From Diplosphaera chodatii (taxonomy: Eukaryota; Chlorophyta; Trebouxiophyceae; Prasiolales; Stichococcaceae): a DNA stretch of 64,000 nucleotides. The notes below the pieces were generated by a model. The model did not search any database and was not told where the DNA came from. It worked only from the letters and a program-made list of their open reading frames with translations. Location: positions 806,001-870,000 of the forward strand of contig JAALGY010000014.1 in the NCBI GenBank assembly GCA_032358165.1. Direction: 5' to 3'. Both the position numbers and the translations under genes were made by a program. How positions within the stretch are numbered: position 1 is the stretch's first letter; each line of letters begins with the position of its first letter. Shown piece after piece: positions 11,477 through 23,471 of this stretch.

Positions 11477-14400
11477 ATGGGGCCGCTGCGGATCGCGAGG
11501 GTGCGCGCGGCTCTATGCATGCTGGCAGTATTGCCAGTGCTTCTAGGAGTGAGAGCTGCAATACCCGATGCTGCGCTGCAGAGCCGCATCCTGAAACAAA
11601 TCATTGCCAAGGACTTCGTGGCGCAGGTAACTTCATTGTCTCCCGGAGTGATCAAACGTTCACGCTAGACAGTACCGACATGCTGTGTTGTGCATCTGTC
11701 GCCGCAACATACTGCGCACCAACTGCTGTTCGTCAAACATCATGCCATTGCACATGCACCTGCGCGGCAGCACTTCACCATGACAATGATCCTTCACAAT
11801 GCACAGATGATGGAGCTGGCGGCTTTCTCAGACTCGCCAGCACCCAGCGTCACGCGCCTCGTGTTCACTCCCCGGGATCTGGAGGCCCGCAGGCATGTCA
11901 CTGATGCACATCCATCCACATCCAGTGAATCGCACCTTGCCAATGAACCGGCCCACAGAGGTGGTTCTGGGTGCCACAATGACGATGGTGTGGAACACGC
12001 AGGCACATCAAGGGGCTCATGCGCAGGGCTGGGCTGGCGGTCCGCGAGGATGCCATGGGCAACATGTTTGGGCGGTGGGAGGGCTCGCAGCCAGGCGCAG
12101 GTAGTGCGCAGCTCGTCCGCAGTGTGACACGACAGGCTGCAAGTGCTGAGGCAGTGTGCTGAGCCACTGCGTGTCATCCAGCAGCTGTTGTCGCCGCGCT
12201 TGGTGCAGTAGGAAGTGACAGGCTCAGCTGTTGGCCAGCAGACACATGTTGTCTCCTCGCCTTGCAGGCGCAGTCGCGTCGGGGTCGCACTCAGACAGCA
12301 TCGTCAACGGCGGCGCGTATGACGGGGCGCTCGGCGTCATCGGCGCCATCGCAGCAGTGCAGGTGCCGAGGTCCTGTGGTCAGAAGCAGTCAGTCCTGTG
12401 CACCGGCCTTGACAAGTGTCCCAGCAGTGGGCAAGATGTCCTGTGCTCACCGTGTCACCACTGTGCCTGGAGCACAGGCCATCTCCGCATGCTGTAGAGC
12501 CCACCAGCAATGCTGTGCTGTTGGTGGGCAGGCGCTGAAGGATGCGGGCTTCCAGCCCGTCAAGCCGCTGGAGGTCGTCATGTTCACCACAGAGGAGGCG
12601 TCACGCTTCAGCGTCCCGTGCCTCGGCAGGTGCCACCCTCCTCTCCCAGCTTACCGAATGCAGTTCTTCACACTGGCACCATGTGCTACCCACCTACCAC
12701 GATGGTCCTGCTATATGGCCAAGGTTGCTGGCATGATCTTGTTGCACTGAGCACGGCTTGATCGTGTTGCAGCCGAGGCATCTCGGGGCACCTGGACCCA
12801 GGCACCCTGGACTCGCGGCTGGACGAGAATGGCACCAGCTTTGCGCAGGCAGCCCGTGTTGCTGGCTATGTGGCGGATTCAGCCCAGGTGTGAGATGACA
12901 GGTCCTGATTGTACCCTCCCGACACAGTGTAATGCCAGGACTGTGCTTCCACCAGGACCTGGCCCCGGGTGTCATCAGGATGCATAGTTCGGATGCATGC
13001 CTTGACAACCTAATTAACAGCATATACCTGCAGCAGGTGCTGCAGATACGTGAGCACAGGATGAGCTTTACTGCCCCATACTGCTTGAGCAAAATGCTGC
13101 ACACCAGCTCACCTTTTCTGTATCAGTGGTGCAGGCATATGCGCAGCAGACGCTGCACAAGCCGGAGCGCAGGGTCGACGCCTTCCTGGAGCTGCACATC
13201 GAGCAGGGGCCACTGCTGGAAGAGCAGGGCAAGGACATCGGGGTCGTCACAGCCATAGCGGCGCCAGCCATGATCCGCGTTGAGTTCAGCGGGGCCGGCG
13301 GCCATGGCGGCGGCATGCCCATGTGGGCCCGGTGAGCTGCAAACATTACACAAATTATGCACCATCCTGTCCAGTGTAGACGCTTTGGATGGGGCTGGCC
13401 GCTCAATATCATGTGTGACTGGGCATGCCTGCAGGAATGATCCAGCGCTGGCGGCTGCTGAGCTGGCGCTTGCCATTGAGAAGGCGGCCCTGGGCACAGG
13501 TGAGGTGCCAAGTGCATGGCTGAGGTGCAAAACTCAGTCGTTGGCTGACTCGTTCGCTAGCGGGCTGACATCTTCTTGCAACTGCAGGCGCAACCGAGAC
13601 GGTGGCGACGGTGGGGCTGTGGCAGCAGGACCCCAACATCTACAACGCCATCCCCCGCTCGGTGCGCTTCCGCTGCCATGCACATTGCAAGCCACTGCAG
13701 GGAGGGTTGCCGCGCAGCAGTTGGCATGTGTTGGCTAGGCTCCTGGATCATGCTGCCTGTCGGTAACACCATATGCCCCTGCGCCTTCTTGCAAAGCTGA
13801 GGCGCCGCATTTTGAGTTGCAGGTGCGACTGGACGTGGACATCCGCGACACGGACGACGCGCGGCGGGACGGCGTGATGCAGGCCGCCTTCGCGGCGGCG
13901 GAGGCCATCGCGCGCCGGCGGCGCTGCGGGCTGCGCACCGAGACGGTGTTTGCGTACCCGGCAGCCACCAGCGACGACAAGGTGCAGGCGCCGCTGATGG
14001 CGCTCATGTTTCTTTGCTCCTCAAAACTCAACCCACTTCCAAGGGTGGTTGTTCCGCAGGCTGGCACGCGTCAGAGTGCCAGCCGTCTTCCTGAGTGTGC
14101 AGCTGTCAGGAGACAATGTGACAAGGCTGCCATGACAGCTCATGGGACAAAGCAGGCTGCTGCGCGCCTTGCAACGCCACCTGCATGAGGATTCTGGCTG
14201 CAGCATTTGTCTGTTTGCCACTTTGGCACTTCACAGCACTGGCGCGCCCGCTGCAGATCGTGGCGGCGGTGCAGGCGGGCGCCGACGCAGCGGGCGCGTC
14301 GTCCATGCGCATGATCAGCCGCGGGTACCACGACAGCGGTCTCATGGCGCAGATTGCCCCCGTCGGCATGGTCTTCATCCCCTGCAGGTAGTCTATTCAA

Positions 14401-14686
14401 TAAGGATACCATCTGCAGTGGCTCTGTGCTGCACAGTGGCAGCCCCGCACGGCCGTGAGCCCTGCACTCATTTGATGCTGCTGAGGCTGCGCCCCACGTT
14501 AAACACTGCCAATAACCAGTTTTGCTGTCCTTGCTGGCGCACAGGAAGGGACTCAGCCACCACCCGGACGAGTATGCCACCCCGGAGCACATGGCCGCTG
14601 GCGTGCAAACGCTGGCCATTGCACTGGCGAGGCTCGCCGGCAGTTCAACAGCTGGCGGTAACACGGCCGACAGGACGGAGTTGTAA
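11477..14686 (+). CDS. UAH: Ureidoglycolate amidohydrolase (M20 family)
   Basis: ATG at 11477 opens a hydrophobic signal (ALCMLAVLPVLLGVRAA), as in plant enzymes of the ER ureide pathway. Exons in order: FSDSPAPSVTRLVFTPRD (near 11820); VREDAMGNMFGRWEG (near 12040); GSHSDSIVNGGAYDGALG (near 12290), holding the metal-ligand His/Asp pair; VMFTTEEASRFSVPCLG (near 12580), with the catalytic Glu-Glu; SRGISGHLDPGTLD; LELHIEQGPLLEEQGKDIG (near 13190), the dimetal His; the dimerisation-domain start VEFSGAGGHGGGMP; VRLDVDIRDTDDARRDG (near 13825); SSMRMISRGYHDSGLMAQ (near 14310); and SHHPDEYATPEHMAAGVQ (near 14560). Stop is TAA at 14684. Agreement is closest to plant UAH (HIEQGPLLEE, RMISR.YHDS, IFIPC) rather than allantoate amidohydrolase, though allantoate or N-carbamoyl substrates cannot be excluded. 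The predicted reaction is ureidoglycolate to glyoxylate, ammonia and CO2. All expected active-site residues are present. Confidence 0.85.
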
Positions 14687-15206
14687 TGGGTTATGATAAT
14701 GTGCCAGCCAGCTCACCTGTATTCTGTACAACAACTCACTATCTGGGCAGCTATGCGTGGCACGGAAGTTGGACAGCTGGGACGCTGGCCGCCTCACAGG
14801 ACCAGCCAAGGTGTTGGCTTCTGGAACTTCCTGGTCGCGGTACAATCCTCACCCCCAGCTTTGACCACTGGCAGGCTGCCATCTGTTGGGATAGGTCGCC
14901 CTAGTTGTCATGATTACTCAACATCTCGCTGAGTCAGCTCGACTAAGCAGATGGGACTCCCGTCTTTGGGCCTGATGGGACTACCAGCTCACACGAGCAT
15001 GTACGACTTCGTTTCATCTCTTGGCTGAACGCCAAACGGACGGCGCCACCCCACCACACGCAGCCCACGCGGCTCAACGTCCCATCAGCGATCTGTGTGC
15101 CCGCTTCGCCGCCGTCTGCAGCCTGCGTTTTGTCAGATAGGGCGGCAGGCAGCACGTGGGGACTGCCGCCTGTTCAGCTGCCAAAACTGCAGCGCCCATC
15201 GCAGCC
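14687..15206. other. Intergenic region before kinase 1
   Basis: This is the space between the amidohydrolase stop and the kinase ATG. A TGTAA motif overlaps the amidohydrolase stop codon (14682-14686). The last 250 bases are GC-rich and probably hold the kinase 5' UTR. No other feature seen. Confidence 0.4.
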
Positions 15207-18200
15207 ATGGTGTTCGGCATGGCCCGCAAGCGTGTCAGCCCCGCAGACGCACCGTCGCCCGGCGGGGAGCCCGCCCTGGCGGACCGGATGTGCAGCTCGG
15301 ACTCCCAGTTCTCGTCAATGTCTGAGACCTTCGCCTGCCCGGACCCAGTAGCGCAATGGTGAGCGCCTGACCTCTACTGTCTCCTCGGTGCGGTCACCAG
15401 AAGAGCAGCGGTGGCGTTCGTGAGATCGCCGGAGCCAGCTAGGCAGCTGGCGCCCCCTAGTTCCCCCAAATCTGCACCGCGTTGCGTTACCGCAACACCC
15501 CCTCCATACGGCTTCCCAGGGGCACCCTGCCCTGCCTGCGTGACGCAGTCGTAGGTCAGTCATGCGTGTGGACCTGTCTGCACGCGTCCCGCGCGTGCCG
15601 GTGTCACCAAAAGCGACGCGTGTCAGGTTGCACGACGGGATGGGAAGCCAATTGTGACTGTGTTTCGTCCGTTCTGTGCGATCGGCACGCCACCTGACAG
15701 CCTAAACACGCAGGACCAATTCACAGGGTGAACTCTCTAAAGTCGCCAGCAGTTGACCGCGAATCGGCGGTGTAGGAGGCTGGCAAACACCTCGGGTATT
15801 CGCAGGCAGTGGTAGACTCGGGCGTGTCCGTACGGCGGCCAGCGGCCCCTGCTGTCGCGATGGCGCCTTCTACCGCCTGTTGCATTGATTCAATCACTTC
15901 TCTGATGGGAGCCGGCGCAGCGGCGCCCCGTGTGAGCTGTCTGATCTCGACATCTCTCGGCTGGCTGGCAGCTGCCTGGGTTGGGGTGGGTGCACTTTGG
16001 GGGCCCTGGTACAGGTTGCATTGTCACTGTGAGCCTCCACATCCGACGCCACACGGTTTACCTTGGGGACCAAGGACTGCTGGATATGAGCCTCGTGTTT
16101 GCTGCTGCAGGGTGGAGCACCATGCGGCGCCGGCGCTGCAGCTGCAGCAGTGGCCGCAGGCGGAGGCGGAACCGGCAGACAGCGACGGCTCCTGCAGCAG
16201 CTCCCCGCCGGCGCAGCTGGCCGAGCTCGCCGCCGCCAGCTGGCCGCGGTGCGATGTGGCGGCGCCCGCCGAGGAGCCCCTGCACGGCCACTCCCGCTAC
16301 AGCAAAGTCCGCGACATCAGCCGGTGAGCAGGGGGCCACCCAGCAGCTGCCACAGTGAGGCCTCTCGGCTGGAGACATCAGTAACACGGGGTGCAGTGGC
16401 ACAGAGCCATGACACGCATCATTGCCAACGCTGACCTGCTGACCAAAGTGTGCGCCTCTCAATGAGCTCTGACTCATCCGCTCCTGAAACAGGAACGGGC
16501 ACAGCTTCGTGCAGCTGGCGGCGGACGCCGCCACGGGGCGGCGGGTGGCCATCAAGTTCCTGCAGCGGGAGGCGCTGGATGCGGCGGCCACGCTGCGGGA
16601 GGTGCAGCACCAGCGCGCCTGCGCCGGCCACCCCAACATCGTGCAGCTGCTGGTGCGCTGCACCCGAGGCTGGCGGCCCCCACTTGCATTGTGAGGATGG
16701 CTCCGCAACAGCCTTGGCCCCACGGCTTGGCCGTACGCTCTGCGGCCTTGTTGGAAATGCTGCACCAGCACTAGGCACGATCACAATCACATCACAGGGC
16801 TGAGTTACTCAAGAGTTCCACGTGGTGGCTGCAGGACGTGTTCGTGACGCCGCGCCACCTGGCGATCGTGATGGAGCACTGCAACGGCGGCGACCTGGCC
16901 AGCCTCATCAGCAAGCGCCTCCGCCACGGGGTGGGTCGTTGGACCCCGCTCAGTTCCAGCCCACATCCGCGCCACACATGCACCCGTCCATGCTCAGCCA
17001 CAGGATGCAGCCCTGCTGTGGTCGTGCTGCCGCCAATGTGTCTGCAAGCTGCGCTGGCGGTGGCTGACACTGTGGCCTTTGATGTCGCGCAGAAGCAGGG
17101 CCTGCGGGAGGGGACGGCGCGGAGGTACTTCCAGCAGCTGGTCGTGGCGCTCGACTACTGCCACAGCCTCGGCATCGCCCTGCGTGACATCAAGGTGCAG
17201 AGCGCCTGCCGTGCCGGACACGCCCTGCAGCATACAGCCGCCGCATGTAGTTATCGAGCGCCACACCAATTCGGTAACCCTGCAAATACTCTCCAGAACA
17301 CCGCGGATGTGTCCACTTGTGCAGCAGACCCTAATGACCCTAATCCCGCAGCTGTATCTCCGCAGGTGGACAACATGCTGCTGCACTGGCCAGAGGGCGC
17401 CACGCGGCCGGTCATGAAGCTGTGCGACTTTGGCTACTCGCGCTTCCAGGCGGCGGCCTGCTCCACCGGCTGCGGCACCCCCGAGTACATGGCCCCCGAG
17501 GTGCATTTGAGGGTTTTGTTGTCTTTGTGTCTTCGTTTCGTTGCTGCTTGGACGGTCCAGGGTGCTGGGGCCGCGGTGGCTGCTCGTGCTGCCGGGGCCT
17601 GCGCTTGCGGTGGCTGCATGTGCTGCTGCTCTCGATCTGCTGGCATGTCGGCGGATACTGCCGCACTCGAGTCAGAGGTGCAGCTGCCAGTGCGTAGCCA
17701 GGCTGATGTTCAGGGTGTTGGTCGGGACATGCCGAGCCAAGCTGTCATTCCCACACGGCTGCAGGTGCTGTACGGGGCGGAGTACTGCGGGCAGGCGGCG
17801 GACGTGTGGGCGGCGGGGGTGTCGCTGTACGTGCTGCTGCAAGGGGGCTTCCCCTTCACACGGCCAGGCGACGACAGCCAGCCACCGCAAAAGGCGCTGC
17901 AGTCCATGTTCCTGCGCATAGTGGCCGGCCGCTACGCCCCCCTCCCCCACGTGAGCCGCACTCGCTTGACCATGCTGACTCCATACCTTTCAGTTTGTCA
18001 GAATCATCCAACTGTTTCCAAAAGATTGGCTGTGTTGCTCATAGGGCGCAATGCGCCAGACATCATGTAGCTGCACGCTGATGTGCGTTCCGCAAGATGT
18101 TCGAGGGACAGCTGGCACATGTGATGCTGAACATTGGGGTTTGCACGTGCTGCAGCTGAGCCCGGAGGTGCGGCACCTGCTGCACAGCATGCTGCGCCCC

Positions 18201-18673
18201 GACCCCGCGGACCGGCTGCCGCTGGACGACCTGCTGTGCCACCCCTGGTTCACGCAGGTGGGACTCAATTGTATCAGAAGAATGTTACCCTTTTCACACC
18301 TGTGGCACCTGCCACACTGCACCCCCCAGGCTGCTCAACCTCCAGCTCGCATTCTGACAGGTCGCACTGTGACAAGCTGATACACCGCCATTGAGAAGGC
18401 CTTGGAGAAGCCCTTGCACAACAACAAAAACCTGGTCAAGACGTCAGATGGCAAGTGCTCAGGTTTACTGTTTCTGCTGCAGGGACTGTCACCGCGCCTG
18501 CGGGATCTGAACGCGGAGCTGCTGTGCAGCTCGGCCTGCAGCGGCGGCGGCGGCGGCGGCGACAGCTGCCGGCTGTCTGACCGCGCGCTGACGCAGGTGG
18601 TCAGTGGGGCGGCAGCGGGAAGCAGCAGGCGCCGTTCGCAGAGCTCGCTCTGGGATTGTAGCGCCCGCTGCTG
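15207..18673 (+). CDS. SnRK2-like Ser/Thr protein kinase 1, atypical Gly-loop
   Basis: Nine exons chain in frame: 15207-15358, 16112-16322, 16493-16652, 16834-16930, 17093-17194, 17366-17500, 17765-17950, 18156-18257, 18483-18673. The N-terminus is Pro/Ser/Gln-rich. The kinase begins SRYSKVRDISR, then NGHSFVQLAADAATG and VAIK (beta-3 Lys). Next come HPNIVQLL, LAIVMEHCNGGDLASLI, YCHSLGIALRDIK, CDFGYSRF, GTPEYMAPE, DVWAAGVSLYVLLQGGFPF and the C-lobe LLHSMLRPDPADRLP. CDFGYS is typical of SnRK2 kinases. The three Gly-loop glycines read S, N, S, and HRD is LRD; the catalytic Asp, VAIK Lys and DFG remain. SnRK2s act in osmotic and nutrient stress; here that is inference. The C-terminal tail has a Gly run. 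It lies tail-to-tail with a related kinase. Confidence 0.8.
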
Positions 18674-19891
18674 AGCGCCGAGTCCTGTGCTAATCACTTT
18701 TGGGGGGTCAGTCCCACGTGCAAGGAAGCCACAGCGTGGCTGAGCATGCTACTTACCTTGGTGCAGCCAACGGCTGCAGCCTAGCAGAGTGTGATTTGTT
18801 GACACGAAGTGGCGGGGATTCAGGGGATGTGCTGAAGTAATTTTCTTTGCTTCATCTGGCACGGGATTGGGTTGCCTCCATCCAGCACATTGTACCCTTA
18901 CCATCTGGAACGGCGGGGCTGAAAGGGAAGAGCACCTGACATGCTGTAGTGTTTGGCACATATTGGTCTCAGCATGCTGCCTGGGGCTTCCAATTTGCGA
19001 GAAGTATTGCCGGGATGCGTTTCGTGTTGGCAGAGGGTTGCACAAGGGCAAGGGCTTCGTGGAAGCACAAATCAGGTCGAGCTGTTGATGACACTCAAGC
19101 CGCTTGCATCATGAATGCTGGGCTGCGTTGAAAGTAGATGCATCAAAATTGTGGGATACAGTGTGGCTGACGTCCTATCTTGAATGGTTTTGTAAATCAC
19201 CATACGGTATCAAACAGCGAAAAGTCTGAGGCTATAGGTTTGACCATGAGGCACAAAGCTATGATGGTATACCTGGGACACACCTACCGTACCCTTCAAA
19301 GAAGTGCCCTCATTCATACTGGCAGCGGAACAAAAGCCCGATGACTACTGGCAACCACATGACAGGTGGGACACTGCTGCCAAGCAAGCCTGATAGGTTG
19401 TCTGTGATGCAAAGGGGGCCCAGCTGCCACACCGGCTGGATAGCAAGTTCATCCACCACCTGGCGGGTCATGAGCGGCATGACTCTGCTCGGAAAGCTGC
19501 AGCCCATGCATGGCCGCCCAGCACGAGGCATCCCTGCACGTACACCCGGAGGAAGCTCCGGCCTCCCAGCAGGGCAGCTCATTCGTATGCGCCCGGCACC
19601 TTGCCGTGCCGTCGGCGCACGAGGCGCTCTGCAGCGGGGCGAGCCGCCTTCGAGGACATGACCTGCACATTGCGGCAGGTGGAGACTCTGATCCATGAGC
19701 TGCACCACGCTGCATCGTGGCAAGCTGTGGCATATGACCGACCCGAACCTCAATATATTGAGTTGTGACTCAATATATCAAAGAATGGTGCAGGACTGAT
19801 GCTGCGATGAGGCGATCCGGATCCCGCCCGGCTTGCACCTCAGGAAAGCAGGAACACAGCCTGCTGGGGACCCCAGGGCACCCGCAGGTCA
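18674..19891. other. Convergent intergenic region between the kinase genes
   Basis: This holds both 3' ends. A GC-rich patch at about 19450-19730 is open in several frames on both strands, but none shows a domain. It could be a further 3' exon of kinase 2 or a small unknown gene. A TGTAA motif (19191-19195) is a possible poly(A) signal for kinase 1, and an AT-rich palindrome sits at 19749-19762. Confidence 0.4.
19749..19762. repeat. AT-rich palindrome plus half repeat
   Basis: CTCAATATATTGAG is a perfect 14-base palindrome. Seven bases later CTCAATATAT begins again (19770). It lies between convergent genes. Confidence 0.75.
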
Positions 19892-22800
19892 TCAGTGAAC
19901 ACCAGGAATTGGGGGCCGCACCAAGCTGACCAGCTCTGTGGGCGTCTGGCGGCAGGGGTGGGGGCCCTCGGCCCCGGCGGCCGCCCGCGCGAGCAGCGCG
20001 TCATTCATGCTGGCCAGCGGCTCGCCAAACCTGCGTGGGTGGTGGACGCAGCGTGTCAGCGCTGGTGCGCACCTGGCAGGCTTGTTCGGATCAGCCAATC
20101 CAGGCGAGTGTTACGCTACTGGATAGGCACTTACCATGCTTGTGAGCAATCATAAAGGAGTACCTCCACGCAGCCTTGACAGCAGCACTGACACCAGAAT
20201 TTGCAGGCAGGTAGGCCTCGGCCAGGGGGCGCACCCAAACCGGAACCAGGGGTGGCGCATGACCTCCGCCGCCGTGGCGCGGTGCTGCGGCTGGGGGACC
20301 AGCATGCGGGCGATCAGATCGCGGCACCCCATCGACACCTGCACCAGCAAAACATGCGTTTCAAAGAGCAAAACGACTCTCGTGTGAGTCAACATCCCTG
20401 CCTGCATGTGACCCACCTCAACAGGGACTCCACCTTCACTGCACAGCCAGGTGTTGCAGCGAGCTGCTGTAGTCAGTTAACAGCCATGGCTGCAGCTCAC
20501 AACTAGGCTGGAATTCTCACTTATTTCATTTTGTATTTACACCGTGTGATCTCACCTCGGCCATGGGCATGTAGGAGCCGGCTGTGATGCGCGCGAACAT
20601 GCGCTGCACCTTGGTCGCGTGGCTGTCGCCGGGCACCACATCCTCCGGCCAGCTGAAGGGGAAGCGCCCCGTGAGCAGCACGTACAGCGTCACGCCGCAC
20701 GACCTGCGCGTGACGCGGGCGCAGTTTCGGCGCAGTTGAGGTGTTGTCAATGCAGGAGCCTGCACATCTGGGTGCTGACGAAGTCTAGTAGTGCTGATGG
20801 CTGCAATATACCACTTCTTGTTTCTTAAAAACTACTGCAGGTGTGCACTCAAGGTGTGACATCAGGCTTGCAGGACGCACCAGGTGTCAGCGCGTGTGCC
20901 GTCGTACTTGCCGCTGAACAGCAGCTCCGGCGCGACGTACTGCAGAAGAGATGCACAGTAGCGTGTCGGCCGAGAGCAGCGCATCACATGTCACCGGCAG
21001 CGCTGCGAGCTGGGGCCTGTCACATCTGCAACGGCTCTGAGAAAGTACAATGCTCCAGGGTTTTGGGCCTGTCCCCCTATTGAAACCCTAAATCTGCACA
21101 CAGCAGGTGGCGGGACCCACCTCCGGCGTGCCGCAGGAGGACTTGCAGGTGGACTGCCCCAGGGTGTCCTTGGAGAAGCCGAAGTCCGCCATCTTCAGCT
21201 GCGAGCCGCCGTGCAGCAGCAGGTTGTCCAGCTGCAGGCAGGGGTTCAAGATTCAGGGGCACGCCAGGGCAAGGACGCGCGCCAATGATGCAGGCTCTTG
21301 TGCGGGGAGCTGCGGAGAGCCTGCCACCATCCGGTCTCAGCTGCCCAGCATTGTGCACCGCCCGCGTCCCGAGTCAGCAGCTGAGACAGCACTGGCCGCA
21401 TGAGCAGCCTCGCATGTGGCCGTGCCACGACCTCTCCTTCCCACGAGCAGGCCTCACAGCCGGCTGACGTCGCCATTGCAGCCGCAGGTGGCCCACGCAT
21501 CGGCCAGATGAGGGTCTCGCAGTCAGGATTTCGCCATTAGGGTTTAGGTTAGGGTTCACGCTGCAGCACCTTGATGTCCCGGTTGGCGATGCCCAGGCGG
21601 TGGCAGTAGTCCACCGCCACCATGAGCTGCTGGAAGATGGTGCGGGCCGCCGGCTCCGGCAGCGCCCTGCCCTGTAGCACAAACCGCATTCCGGTGACTC
21701 CACCACAGGCGCCGGTTCGCTCCCAGGTGGTGCTGCAGCTGCTACCGCCGCCCGGTGTCTCCCGGTGCATCTGCTGCCACTCGGGGCTGACATCAGCAGG
21801 GCACTTTCGCCGTCGACGTGCCGCCTCACCGTGCAGCGCATCAGCGCGTCGGTGTACCGCGCCAGATCGCCGCCATCTGCAACAGGGGACGCCAGGTGTC
21901 AGCCGCCCGGCTTGCCAGCCTCCATCCTCTGGGCTGTTCTTTGTGGCGGGATCCAAGTCTGCCAGCAGACAGCAGCAGGCGTGCAGCAGCTTGCGCGCCG
22001 TGCAACGCCTTGTGCCCTAGGTTCAAACATTGCCCCTCTGGGTGATGCTCAGAGGAGTGGGCACAGGCTGCAACTGGTGACTGCTGCGCTGCCAGCGCTG
22101 GCGCGCGCCTCACCGGCGTACTCCATGACGATGGCGAGGTGCTGCTCCGTCAGGAACACCTCCCGCAGCTCCACGATGTTGGGGTGCCCCGCGCACATGT
22201 ACTGGTTCTGCGGCGACAGTGCGGAAGGGGTTCGGGCAGCGTGAAACACTGCCAGGCACCTATCAAGGTTGGCCGATCATCCAGGCTGCAGAAACTCAAA
22301 GATGTACGCAGCAGGCCTGAGTGCCTGCCGGACACAAGGCCATTGCCGGGCATGCTGAGGGGTGCACCGCACCTGCAGCTCCCTGATGACGACCTTGGGG
22401 TCGTACAGCTGCCGCGTGCGATCGATCACTGTGCAAAGAACAAACACCGCGGTCAATCACAGCTCCTAAGTACAGGAGGTGTTCTGCGCCTGGCCCGGGC
22501 ACACAAGCAACGGATGGCTGGCGCAGCAACAGCAGGTGCACAGCATCAGTGCGCCACGCCCGCACATTTGATAGCGACGCTCTGCCCTGTGTACAGGTCC
22601 ACCGCCTGCTGCACCAGCCCCGACTCTCCCCTGCACTCACGGAGCACAGGGCTCAGCTGGTGGGTGGCATGACGGCACAAGCCTCCAGCAGCAGTGGGGC
22701 GTCGCCATGGCTCCTGACATTAAGGCATTCCACCAGCAGCCCCCATTGCAAGCGACGACCGTGTGAACCGTACTGCCTTCACTGATGGGCCAAGCAGCAG

Positions 22801-23471
22801 GGTGGCAGATGGTGCCACGTGCAGCTCTGGCGCTGCGCTGCAGACCCCCATGACTAAGCGCGGTCCCAGTACACTGACATGCAGACTGCAGCGCACTTGG
22901 CCAGGTCCCTGAAGACTCTGAAGCGACCGTTCAGGATGGCCTCCGTCGCAGGCAGGCCTTCCGAGGGTCGCCTCAGGGCATCCAGATCGCCTGATGACCG
23001 CGCCTGATGCAGCGGCCTGCGCAGAAGATTGGATGCTGATTGCGCGTTAAAGTGCTGCACAACCCCCTGTTTGTTACTCTGAATGACAGCACAACAGCAT
23101 CGACCAATGTATGACTGCGCCTACCCACATGTTGCTGGCCACGGATGCATCCGTATGGGATGCCACCACGAGAGGCCTCACCGTTGCGCCTCCTCGCCCC
23201 GCCGCAGCTGTCCCGCCTGACGTGCAGCCTCGAACGATACGTCGGTTGCTGAGGACATGTCGCTGGGGTGTCTGCAGCTCATGGGCACCTCGGCAGACGC
23301 CTGCCGTGCCGGGTGCGACTGCCACCCTGTTTCCATGTCGTCCGAGCTGCGCCGCGGCTCTCGCATGGTGGGCACCAGTTGATCATACAAATAAGGATCG
23401 GACGGCTGCTGCTGGGTTTTGCGGAGTTTGAGACCAAAGAAGGACCTGCGCCTGCCCGAGTCTGCCTGCAT
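19892..23471 (-). CDS. SnRK2-like Ser/Thr protein kinase 2
   Basis: Exons descend from about 23471 (first ATG; the frame stays open upstream, so the start is uncertain) with basic Ser/Arg/Gln-rich text. Near 23020-22890 ILNGRFRVFRDLAK leads into GESGLVQQAVDLYTGQSVAI (near 22635), then RTRQLYDPKVVIREL (22430-22377), HPNIVELREVFL with LAIVMEYAG (22205-22110), GGDLARYTDALM (21880), YCHRLGIANRDIK (21615-21565), LDNLLLHGG with MADFGFSKD and CGTPE (21235-21121), YVAPELLFSGKYDG (20940-20885), SCGVTLYVLLTGRFPF (20700-20560), DLIARMLVPQPQHRA (20340-20245) and a last exon FGEPLASMNDALL (20030-19892). VAIK, RD and DFG are intact. The HRD His is Asn (NRD), which I recall as common in chlorophyte SnRK2-like kinases. 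Exon order matches kinase 1, so the pair probably arose by inverted duplication. Confidence 0.8.
21537..21556. repeat. Short interstitial telomere-like repeat
   Basis: TTAGGGTTTAGGTTAGGGTT resembles two to three imperfect copies of the plant/green-algal telomere unit TTTAGGG. It lies in an intron of kinase 2, just past the donor after the NRDIK exon. Confidence 0.7.
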
